DNA of 64,000 nt from Campylobacterales bacterium. GTDB lineage: Bacteria > Campylobacterota > Campylobacteria > Campylobacterales > Sulfurovaceae. Below are positions 37,320 to 45,279 of this stretch, one piece after another. The notes below the pieces were generated by a model. It made no database searches. It had not been told where the DNA came from and saw only the letters and a program-made list of their open reading frames with translations. The stretch covers positions 1-64,000 of the forward strand of contig JACXUM010000007.1 in NCBI GenBank assembly GCA_014763895.1. The letters run 5' to 3'. Each line of letters opens with the position of its first letter. The first letter of the stretch is position 1. A program made the translations under genes and the position numbers.

Positions 37320-38740
37320 TTATGGTCTAAGAGGTATCTCATCGTACCCTCATCTAATAGTTTGATATCGTTTGCTGGATGTTGAAAGTTGAATGGGAAT
37401 CCGATGGTCATGATATATTTTTTTTCCAGAGCGATCATTCCTAGATCAAGCGCTTTGATCAAAAACTCTTTGATCGCTTGATTGGCATGATCTCCCTCTT
37501 GGCTGAGGAGTATAGCATCAATCCCCCAAATCACTTGCAGTTTCCTTAGTACTTTAATGTTTTGGGATTTGACCAGAATTTTTTGTTTGGGTCTTAACGC
37601 CGCCAATGACATCGCGCTTTTCCCGCTTCTTGAAAATGCGATCAATGCATCCGGTTCAATGGCTTGTGCCAGCGTAATGACCGCCGCAGAGATAGGATCT
37701 GCGACCGGGTTGTTTTGATGTTCTTTAAAATAGGGATAATCTTTTTCAATCTCCATGATCGTATTATGAAGCGTTTGTACTGCAGCATTTGGATATTTTC
37801 CAATCGTCGTTTCATCCGAGAGCATCACGGCATCACATCCATCCAGCACGGCATTGGCGATATCGGAAATCTCTGCTCTGGTTGGATAGGGCGAGTCGAT
37901 CATGGAGGTAAGCATCTGTGTTGCAACGATTGAGGGTTTTGCACGTTTTGCAGCGGCTTTGATGATCTTTTTTTGAATGGACGGTACTTTCTGGAGACCC
38001 AACTCGACGCCAAGATCTCCTCTGGCAACCATAATGCCGTCTGCTGCTTCCAAGATTTGTTCGATATTGGCAACGGCATCGTCTGTTTCGATCTTTGCAA
38101 AGATCAGCGGGTTTGCTCCGTTTGCTTCAAGAATCGATTTGGCAATGTTGATATCATTTTCATTATGTACGAATGATAAAGCAACCAGGTCGATATCGTT
38201 TTTCGCACCAAATTCCAAATCTTGTTTGTCTTTGGGTGTGATAGCATCGATCTTGAAATGGGAATCGGGGAAATTGACCCCTTTTCTGGAATTTAACGTC
38301 TGGGCTACGGTAATTTCGCATTTGGTTTCTGTCGCATTCTTGTCGATGACTTTCGCCCTGATCGTTCCGTCAGAGAAAAATATCTGATCGCCGATCTGAA
38401 GCGTATCGATGATTTCGGGATAACTGATCGTGATCGTCTTAGTCGTTTCATCGATAGTCTCTTTGGATAATGTGATGATGTCTCCGACTTCCAGTTCCAT
38501 CGGTTTTTTTAAATGGCAAATTCTGATCTTCGGACCGGAGACATCCTGTAAAATGGCGACCTCTTTACCGATTTTGGCAGAAGCTTTTCTGATCTTTGTG
38601 ATCAAAGTCCGGTGATACTCATAAGTGGCATGTGAAAAATTGAGCCTAAAGACATTGACACCGGTTTGAATAAGCTGTTCAATCGCCTGGAAGGAGTCTG
38701 TTGCAGGTCCCAAGGTTGAAACTATTTTGGTTTTTCTCAT
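37316..38740 (-). CDS. pyk: Pyruvate kinase
   Basis: Transfers phosphate from PEP to ADP, the last glycolytic step. The ATG at 38740 (preceded by GGAAG) is preferred over one 12 bases upstream, giving 474 residues. It shows TKIVSTLGPAT, FRLNFSHA, IFAKIET, the MVARGDLGVEL block and TRAEISDIANAVLDG plus MLSDETTIGKYP. The A, B and C domains are complete. It is first in the minus-strand operon pyk-glgP-pgk-DUF4912-GH57-glgA-ROK and divergent from gap. A second, unusual homologue lies at 40967. Confidence 0.96.
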   Translation of the reverse strand: MRKTKIVSTLGPATDSFQAIEQLIQTGVNVFRLNFSHATYEYHRTLITKIRKASAKIGKEVAILQDVSGPKIRICHLKKPMELEVGDIITLSKETIDETTKTITISYPEIIDTLQIGDQIFFSDGTIRAKVIDKNATETKCEITVAQTLNSRKGVNFPDSHFKIDAITPKDKQDLEFGAKNDIDLVALSFVHNENDINIAKSILEANGANPLIFAKIETDDAVANIEQILEAADGIMVARGDLGVELGLQKVPSIQKKIIKAAAKRAKPSIVATQMLTSMIDSPYPTRAEISDIANAVLDGCDAVMLSDETTIGKYPNAAVQTLHNTIMEIEKDYPYFKEHQNNPVADPISAAVITLAQAIEPDALIAFSRSGKSAMSLAALRPKQKILVKSQNIKVLRKLQVIWGIDAILLSQEGDHANQAIKEFLIKALDLGMIALEKKYIMTIGFPFNFQHPANDIKLLDEGTMRYLLDHN

Positions 38741-38873
38741 CTTTCTTCCCATTATCCAACATTTTACAATTGTACTGAAAAAAACACAATCTGACTACAT
38801 GGTATTATTACCAAATTGTAAACAATGTGTCATATAATCCTAACGCTCAAACACTAATAAAGGTCAAACAAAA
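38741..38873. promoter_or_regulatory. Divergent promoter region between pyk and gap operons
   Basis: Seen: a perfect plus-strand TATAAT at 38833-38838, about 35 bases before the gap ATG, and an AT-rich stretch with ACAAT and GATAAT candidates on the minus strand. An imperfect dyad (ACAATTGT, 38766-38773) is visible. A shared regulator could control both glucan operons from here, but no operator can be assigned from one copy. Confidence 0.5.
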
Positions 38874-39869
38874 ATGGCATTGAAAGTCGCAATTAACGGA
38901 ACCGGACGGATCGGCCTGATTGTAGCAAAAATCGTTACAAGCAGAGAAGATATGGAACTTGTGGCGATGAATACCACAGCCGATATGGAGATGTTGAAGT
39001 ATCTCTTAAAATATGACTCTATTCATGATGGCGTGGATGCGCAGATCGTGGATGATACGACGATGAATATCAACGGTCATCAAGTCAAAATCTCTTTTAC
39101 AAGAGACATTGATGCATTGGAGTTCGGCAAACACGGTGCCGAAGTGGTCATAGAGTGCACTGGCGTGTTTTTGACCACAGAAAAGTGCCAGGGCTATCTC
39201 AAAGACGGCGTGCGAAAAGTAGTGATGTCGGCCCCTGCCAAAGATGCTACCCCAACCTATGTATTGAATATCAACACCGATCAATATAGCGGCGAAGCTA
39301 TCATCTCAAATGCTTCGTGTACGACTAACTGTTTGGCACCTATTTGTAAGATTTTGGATGATGCGTTTGGTATCGAGAACGGGCTGATGACCACCATTCA
39401 CTCCTATACCAACGATCAAAATATCCTCGATATAAAACATAACAAAGATGTCCGAAGAGCAAGAGCTGCAGCGATCAACATGATCCCGACAACCACAGGC
39501 GCGGCAAAAGCCATCGGTCTTGTGATGCCGCATCTTCAAGGAAAACTGAACGGTTATGCGATGAGAGTTCCGACTGCAGATGTTTCTGTTGTGGATTTAA
39601 CGGTCAATCTTAAGCGATATGTAACCAAAGAAGAAGTCAACGAAGCGATGGTAAGAGCAAGCCAAGGTGTTTTTGATGGATTGATCGAGATCGATTACGA
39701 CAAAAGAGTTTCGAGCGACTTTATCGGCAGCACCTATTCTGCCACATTTATTCCGGATATGACAAGCGTAGTGGATGATAAAACGGTAAAAGTTTTGGCG
39801 TGGTATGATAATGAATGGGGCTATAGTGCAAGACTGGTAGATATGGTTGCACTGGTAGGTTCAAGATAA
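38874..39869 (+). CDS. gap: Glyceraldehyde-3-phosphate dehydrogenase with non-canonical coenzyme residues
   Basis: Oxidises glyceraldehyde 3-phosphate to 1,3-bisphosphoglycerate. The 331-residue protein has GTGRIGLIVAKI, the catalytic SNASCTTNCLAP (Cys near residue 145) and WYDNEWGYSARLVDM. The residue after the second beta strand, normally Asp in NAD-specific enzymes (as in NDL), is Thr here (AMNTTADME). The Leu-Pro pair near 187-188 is replaced by Ile-Lys (LDIKHNKD). Known: these positions decide NAD versus NADP, so relaxed or NADP-preferring use is inferred. It is first in the plus-strand operon. Confidence 0.93.
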   Translation: MALKVAINGTGRIGLIVAKIVTSREDMELVAMNTTADMEMLKYLLKYDSIHDGVDAQIVDDTTMNINGHQVKISFTRDIDALEFGKHGAEVVIECTGVFLTTEKCQGYLKDGVRKVVMSAPAKDATPTYVLNINTDQYSGEAIISNASCTTNCLAPICKILDDAFGIENGLMTTIHSYTNDQNILDIKHNKDVRRARAAAINMIPTTTGAAKAIGLVMPHLQGKLNGYAMRVPTADVSVVDLTVNLKRYVTKEEVNEAMVRASQGVFDGLIEIDYDKRVSSDFIGSTYSATFIPDMTSVVDDKTVKVLAWYDNEWGYSARLVDMVALVGSR

Positions 39870-39870
39870 A

Positions 39871-39981
39871 CATTACAAAGTACCGACGTCAGTGGTTGGG
39901 GCGATGCTGGATATCAATACCTATAACCAACCTGATGTTGAGCTGGGAAAAATCATTTTGGATCAAAAATTAAAACAGTAA
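39871..39981 (+). pseudogene. Relic of the C-terminus of glucose-6-phosphate isomerase (pgi)
   Basis: Seen: an open 36-codon frame without a start, directly after gap, reading HYKVPTSVVGAMLDINTYN then QPDVELGKIILDQ and a stop. The AMLDINTYNQPDVELGK stretch is the conserved C-terminal signature of glucose-6-phosphate isomerase (A-L-I-YNQPGVE-GK). The remaining roughly 400 codons are missing. It carries the TAAGGA used as the pfkA ribosome-binding site, which may be why the tail survives. Inference: the ancestral operon was gap-pgi-pfkA and pgi was deleted. Confidence 0.75.
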
Positions 39982-39991
39982 GGACACATTG

Positions 39992-40957
39992 ATGTCAATA
40001 GCTATTTTGACCTCCGGAGGCGATTGTGCCGGAATGAATCCGGCAATCAAACAGTTTGTGGATTATTGTCTTGCACAAAATGTAGAGCCTTATTTGATTT
40101 ATGACGGGCTGGAGGGGATCATAGACGGCACGATTCAAAAAGCCGGTTATGCTGACGTATCCGGTATTATGCATTTAGGCGGTACGATTTTAAGGTCTTC
40201 AAGGTCTAAAAGATTCTTTGAGTATGCCTATCGCAAACAAGCATATGAGAATCTTCAAAAACACGGCATCGATAAACTGGTGATCCTCGGAGGAGACGGC
40301 TCTTTTAGAGCGCTGAACCGGTTTTATCAAGATTTCGGTGTGAGATTTATCGGGATTCCGGCAACGATCGACAATGATATTTTCGCAACGGAATACTGCC
40401 TTGGAGTGGATACGGCGCTCAATATCATCCGAAATGCCACAGATGCCATCCGAGATACTTCCTCTTCGTTTAAAAGAGCGAGTGTGATTGAAACAATGGG
40501 AAGAGAGTGCGGTTATCTTGCACTGATTTCAGCGATCGTCAGCGGTACCGAAGTGTGTGTCATTCCTGAAGTCGAATGTGATTTTGATGCGCTGGCTTTA
40601 AAGCTTAGATCACAGCTAAAGCAGGGAAGAAAGTACATTATGTGTATAGTGGCTGAAGGGACAAAGATGACCCATCAAGTGGTTGAGTGGCTGGAGCATG
40701 AAATCGGGATCGAAACAAGAGCGACTGTGTTGGGACATGTTCAACGGGGAGGCAATCCTACGGTATTTGACAGGCTCATGGCTACAAAGTTTGTGGAACA
40801 TGCCGTGGATAATCTTTTGGATGAAACGACCAAAGGCGGGTTGGTAGTCGTGTATCAAAACTCAAAATGTGAGTTTGTTACGATAGAATATGTAAACTCT
40901 AACAGCTATAAGCTCGAAGAAGAATTGCTCATCATGGCAAAAGATATGATGCACTAG
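39992..40957 (+). CDS. pfkA: 6-phosphofructokinase (ATP-type group A)
   Basis: Phosphorylates fructose 6-phosphate, the committed glycolytic step, unusual in Campylobacterota, which are mostly gluconeogenic. The ATG at 39992 with AAGGA is chosen over a TTG three bases earlier; the product is 321 residues. It shows LTSGGDCAGMNPAI, LGGDGSF (Gly at the position that is Asp in PPi enzymes), PATIDNDIFATE (the Lys typical of PPi enzymes is absent; Ala instead), DTSSSFKR and MGRECGYLAL. ATP dependence is inferred from these residues. Confidence 0.94.
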   Translation: MSIAILTSGGDCAGMNPAIKQFVDYCLAQNVEPYLIYDGLEGIIDGTIQKAGYADVSGIMHLGGTILRSSRSKRFFEYAYRKQAYENLQKHGIDKLVILGGDGSFRALNRFYQDFGVRFIGIPATIDNDIFATEYCLGVDTALNIIRNATDAIRDTSSSFKRASVIETMGRECGYLALISAIVSGTEVCVIPEVECDFDALALKLRSQLKQGRKYIMCIVAEGTKMTHQVVEWLEHEIGIETRATVLGHVQRGGNPTVFDRLMATKFVEHAVDNLLDETTKGGLVVVYQNSKCEFVTIEYVNSNSYKLEEELLIMAKDMMH

Positions 40958-40966
40958 GGTGTAAAG

Positions 40967-42781
40967 ATGAATGTAAAAGTTTTACAAAACATACTTGATG
41001 ACCTCTTGGCGTTAAGGGATGAGATTTTAGACTACGAGATAGATGAAGAAGTATCTCAAAATGAAAGTGTGCATAATCTCAAAGCCTATATCAATCTTAG
41101 GTCAAAAGATATCGTTGATCTGCAAAACAGACTCACTTCCATCGGGCTCTCTTCTTTGGGGCGTGCACAAAGCTGCGTGATCCATTCGATCAACCAGGAT
41201 ATCGAGATACTCTCATATATTTTAAAGATGAAGAAAGATCTGCATACTCCCCATTTTTTGAGTTGTGATGCCGCAAAAAAAATCATGTTGAAAAATGCCG
41301 AAGTGTTCGGTAAACATAGTGGAGATTTTGAAACGAAAGTGATGGTGACGCTCCCTTCAGAAGCGGCAGATTCGCCAAAGCTGATTTCTGAACTGATCGT
41401 GAACGGCACCTCTATAGTGCGCATCAATACGGCACATGACGATGAAGCGGCCTGGCAGAAGATGGCTGCATTTGTCAAAGAGGAAAATAAAAAACAGCAT
41501 ACGGATACAAAGATCTACGTGGATTTGGCAGGCCCTAAAAATAGAACAGAAGAGATCATCAAACTCTTTAATCCTTTTACGATCGGTTCAAGAAAAAAGC
41601 CAAAGCGCGTAAGGCTTTTGCCCAAATCATTCGAAGACGCTATGACATTTAAAGCTTCCGAACAAAAAGAAGGTACGTTCAGCGAGGCAACGCTTGTGAT
41701 CAGCGATAAGCTCTATAAGCAGTGTAAAAAGAGTAAAAAGATACAGATCAGTGATTTGGAAAGGGAAAAAGATCATACCTGTGTGCTGCTGCATGAAGAG
41801 GATGGTATCTATCTTTTGGCAGATAAAAAAATCACAGTTTTTGAAAAGACAACGCTTTGGATCGGCAAAAATGAGAGTAATCTCTACCATCTAGCGCTTG
41901 AACCGCAAAAGATAAGGGTGTTTCAGGGGAATGAACTGATTATTACCAAATTGCATATGCAAGGTTGTGCAGATTTTGAATATGATGGCAAAGTATATGT
42001 AGGAGTAATCGAGTGTTCGAATAAAGATATTTTCCCCTATGTCAAAATCGGTGATCCGATTTTTATCGATGACGGGAAAATCGGTTGTGTAGTCGTAGGG
42101 ATCAATGAGATCGGTTTGGTATGCAGGGTCTTTTTGGCCAAAGAAAACGGTACGGTTCTAAAAGAAAAAAAAGGGATCAATTTCCCCAACTCCGATTTAG
42201 AGATCAGTGCGATCACCCCAAGTGATGAACAAAATTTTGAAGCTATTATATCATTTGCGGATATTATCGGTATTTCATTTGCTCAAACTAAAAATGATAT
42301 TAAGAAACTTCAAGATATGCTTGTTATGAGAGATAAAAAACAGATTGCGATCGCTCCAAAGATCGAAACCAAAACAGCGCTGCGCAATCTGCCGGAAATC
42401 TTAGAACAGTTGATCGGATGGGATCGGTTTGCATTGATGATTGCAAGAGGTGATCTTGCCATTGAAGTAGGATTTGACAATCTTCCTTATATACAAGAAG
42501 AGATATTCGGTATTTGTGAAGCAGCCCATGTACCGGTGATCTATGCTACACAAATCATGGAGGGACAGATGAAAAACAATCTGCCAAGCAGGTCAGAAGT
42601 TACCGATGCTGCTTTGGCGCAAAGGGCTGACTGCGTAATGCTCAATAAAGGCCCTTATGTTTTGGATACGCTGATGACGATCAAGCATATCCTACAACAG
42701 GCTCATACGTTATTCCAAAAAAACAGACAGCTTTTAGGGATTTGTGCTACCTGGAAGATTCAAGCAAAGGAGAGTAAATGA
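40967..42781 (+). CDS. Long divergent pyruvate-kinase-family protein
   Basis: A 604-residue relative of pyruvate kinase with an N-terminal helical extension (about 1-120). The barrel begins TKVMVTLPSEA (instead of TKIV-T-GP), followed by IVRINTAHDD and YVDLAGPKNRT. A large insert in place of the normal B domain (about 200-370) follows, then APKIETKTAL, MIARGDLAIEVG, YATQIMEGQMKN, PSRSEVTDAA and MLNKGPYV (instead of M-LSGETA). The usual C-terminal allosteric domain is absent. Substrate-binding residues (Arg, Lys in KIE, Asp/Glu metal sites) are partly kept, so it may be a kinase with another role or a regulated PYK. It overlaps the next gene by four bases. Confidence 0.8.
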   Translation: MNVKVLQNILDDLLALRDEILDYEIDEEVSQNESVHNLKAYINLRSKDIVDLQNRLTSIGLSSLGRAQSCVIHSINQDIEILSYILKMKKDLHTPHFLSCDAAKKIMLKNAEVFGKHSGDFETKVMVTLPSEAADSPKLISELIVNGTSIVRINTAHDDEAAWQKMAAFVKEENKKQHTDTKIYVDLAGPKNRTEEIIKLFNPFTIGSRKKPKRVRLLPKSFEDAMTFKASEQKEGTFSEATLVISDKLYKQCKKSKKIQISDLEREKDHTCVLLHEEDGIYLLADKKITVFEKTTLWIGKNESNLYHLALEPQKIRVFQGNELIITKLHMQGCADFEYDGKVYVGVIECSNKDIFPYVKIGDPIFIDDGKIGCVVVGINEIGLVCRVFLAKENGTVLKEKKGINFPNSDLEISAITPSDEQNFEAIISFADIIGISFAQTKNDIKKLQDMLVMRDKKQIAIAPKIETKTALRNLPEILEQLIGWDRFALMIARGDLAIEVGFDNLPYIQEEIFGICEAAHVPVIYATQIMEGQMKNNLPSRSEVTDAALAQRADCVMLNKGPYVLDTLMTIKHILQQAHTLFQKNRQLLGICATWKIQAKESK

Positions 42782-45279
42782 AAGCGATTGTTTTAGCAGG
42801 AGGATTCGGTACAAGAATTCAACCGTTGACCAATTCGGTACCCAAACCGATGTTGCCTATCTTAAATAGACCGATGATGGAGCATACGATCATCAAACTC
42901 AGAGATGAACTGGGGATTACCGAAATCGCCGTGCTGCTTTTTTTTAAACCTGACGTAATCAAAAACCATTTTGGTGATGGCAGGGCGCTTGGTGTCAATA
43001 TTACTTATGTACTGCCGGATGATGACTATGGAACAGCAGGTGCGGTAGCTTTTGCAAGAGAGTTTTTGGATGAGACATTTATTATCGTCAGCGGTGATTT
43101 GGTGACCAATTTCAATTTTGCCGATGTGAAAAAGTTTCATGAAGCCAAAGAGTCCAAACTGACAATTACACTCACTTCTGTGGAGAATCCGCTTGCGTTC
43201 GGTGTGGTGATCGCAGATGAAAACAGCGAAATCAAAAAGTTTTTGGAAAAACCGAGCTGGGGAGAGGTCTTTAGCGATACGATCAATACCGGTATCTATA
43301 TGATCGAACCGGAGATTCTGGAATATATTCCTTACGGAACCAATTTTGATTTTGCCAAAGATCTTTTCCCGCTTTTGATGAAAAAGGGGATTTCGCTTTG
43401 GGGATGTTCCATGAAAGGATACTGGAGGGATGTAGGAAATCCTGAAAGTTACCGAGACGTCTATCATGATATCTTCAGCGGTGAAGTAGAGATGCTATGC
43501 AAGGGTGAGAAAAAAGAGATCGATAAAGGTGTGGTATACTGCGAAGAAGGGGTGGAACTGGACGACAAAATCAGGGTCAAAGGGACTGTCATTTTAGGAA
43601 AAAATGTCAAGATTGCCAAAGGGGTCACACTTTCAAACTGTTGTATCGGAGACAATACAAAGATCAAAGAGCACGCAGAGATCATCGATACGGTCATATG
43701 GCAGGATGTGCAGATCGGTACGAAAGTCAAACTCAAAAACAGCATCATTTGTAACGATAATGTTTTAAAAAGTGATGTGAAAGCACCATTCGGCGTGATC
43801 ATTGCAGAAAAATGCAAGATCAATAAGAAAGTAGCATTTGAGAGAGATATTATCGTGTGGCCTGATAAAGTCATTGAAGAATCTTCCGTTGTCAGCACCA
43901 ATATCATATGGGGAGACAAATACAAATCTTCTATCTTCGAAAACGGTATGGTGACCGGGCGAACCAATATCGAACTTTCAGCCCAAATGAGCACCAAACT
44001 TGCCGAAGCATTCGGTTCGATCTTTCCTGTCGGAAGCAAAATTTATGTTTCCAGGGATTATCATAAATCATCCCGCATGCTTAAAAGAGCCTTTCTAAGC
44101 GGTATCCTTTCTACCGGCGTAAATGCCGTGGATGTTTTTGATGTGCCTTCAAACGTCATGCGGCACAGTCTTAGTAAAAATGAAGATATCGTTGCGGGAG
44201 TGCATTTCAGACAATCGGTTCTTGACTCCCAAGATACCGAGATTATCTTTTATACCTCTGAAGGCCTTGAAATCGATACCAAGGTCGCGCAATCGATCGA
44301 AAGAATCTTCTTTAGAGAGAATTTCAGAAGGGTATCTTTCAATGAAATCGGCGAGCTGTATGAAAGCCCGCGGATGAAAGAGGAATATATCAGGGATATT
44401 GAAGAGAAAGCCGAGTCTCAATTTTTTAGGAACAATGATGTGAAAATTGCCGTAGACATCATGAACGGTTCGGTTAGCGATGTCTATCCGGAGATTGTAA
44501 GTACGTTAGGCATCAATAATATTATCCTCAACGGACATAAGTTCGATAGCGGGAATAAGCTTGGAAATTTTTCATCGAGTAAAATCATCAAATCCCAGCA
44601 TGATGTGGAAAGTATCGTAAAGTCTTTAAAGCTTGATTACGGTTTTTTGATCTATCCAAACGGCCATAAACTGCAAATGGTTGATAACAGGGGTAGGCTG
44701 GTCTATGACTATATTCTACTTCTGGTAGTTCTGGAACTTTTGGATAAGACGGCTGAGCGGGAAATGAAAGTTTTGCTTCCTGCGTGGGCGCCAGATTTTA
44801 CAAGTTATAAAAATCTCAAAATTTCCAAAGACAAATGGTCCAATTTTAAAGCTTCGCAACTAAGAGAGTATGACCTGATCGCCGATACGGACGGTTTCTT
44901 TACATTTACCGAATTTAATCTAAACAGAGATGCCGTATTTGCGCATATCAAGATTTTAGAACTGATCCAAAAGTCTGGACTTAGCGTGTCAAAGATCATT
45001 GATGGCCTGCCTGAACACTGTTACAGAGGGGGGAACATTCATTGTCCGAGTCAGAAGAAGGGCAAAATGATGCGAAAATTCCTCGAAGACGGAAACGATA
45101 AAGAAGTCTCCTCTATCGATGGTGTTCAAATCCGTTTAAATGAAAACGAGTGGATACTCATGGTGCCGGACCAATATAAAGAGTATTTGAACATTTATGT
45201 TCAAGCCGAGGATGAGAAAAGCGCAGGTAAAATCTTTTATCAATACCAAGACAAAATAGAAAAGTGGATCAGTGAATAA
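42778..45279 (+). CDS. Sugar nucleotidyltransferase fused to a degenerate phosphohexomutase domain
   Basis: The N-terminal third (about 1-235) is an active-looking nucleotidyltransferase: VLAGGFGTRIQPLTNSVPKPM, GTAGAV, VSGDLVTNF and the GYWRDVGNPESY end. A left-handed beta-helix (about 245-400) follows. The C-terminal PGM/PMM-like region (about 410-830) begins SRDYHKSSRMLKRAFLSG, but the catalytic serine loop (TASHNP in true mutases) is replaced by GVHFRQSVLD and the metal loop (D-DGDR) by DTDGFFTF. Mutase activity is therefore doubtful. Known: relatives are annotated mannose-1-phosphate guanylyltransferase. Inference: here it may make NDP-glucose for GlgA, since glgC is missing from the cluster. 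Confidence 0.85.
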   Translation: MKAIVLAGGFGTRIQPLTNSVPKPMLPILNRPMMEHTIIKLRDELGITEIAVLLFFKPDVIKNHFGDGRALGVNITYVLPDDDYGTAGAVAFAREFLDETFIIVSGDLVTNFNFADVKKFHEAKESKLTITLTSVENPLAFGVVIADENSEIKKFLEKPSWGEVFSDTINTGIYMIEPEILEYIPYGTNFDFAKDLFPLLMKKGISLWGCSMKGYWRDVGNPESYRDVYHDIFSGEVEMLCKGEKKEIDKGVVYCEEGVELDDKIRVKGTVILGKNVKIAKGVTLSNCCIGDNTKIKEHAEIIDTVIWQDVQIGTKVKLKNSIICNDNVLKSDVKAPFGVIIAEKCKINKKVAFERDIIVWPDKVIEESSVVSTNIIWGDKYKSSIFENGMVTGRTNIELSAQMSTKLAEAFGSIFPVGSKIYVSRDYHKSSRMLKRAFLSGILSTGVNAVDVFDVPSNVMRHSLSKNEDIVAGVHFRQSVLDSQDTEIIFYTSEGLEIDTKVAQSIERIFFRENFRRVSFNEIGELYESPRMKEEYIRDIEEKAESQFFRNNDVKIAVDIMNGSVSDVYPEIVSTLGINNIILNGHKFDSGNKLGNFSSSKIIKSQHDVESIVKSLKLDYGFLIYPNGHKLQMVDNRGRLVYDYILLLVVLELLDKTAEREMKVLLPAWAPDFTSYKNLKISKDKWSNFKASQLREYDLIADTDGFFTFTEFNLNRDAVFAHIKILELIQKSGLSVSKIIDGLPEHCYRGGNIHCPSQKKGKMMRKFLEDGNDKEVSSIDGVQIRLNENEWILMVPDQYKEYLNIYVQAEDEKSAGKIFYQYQDKIEKWISE

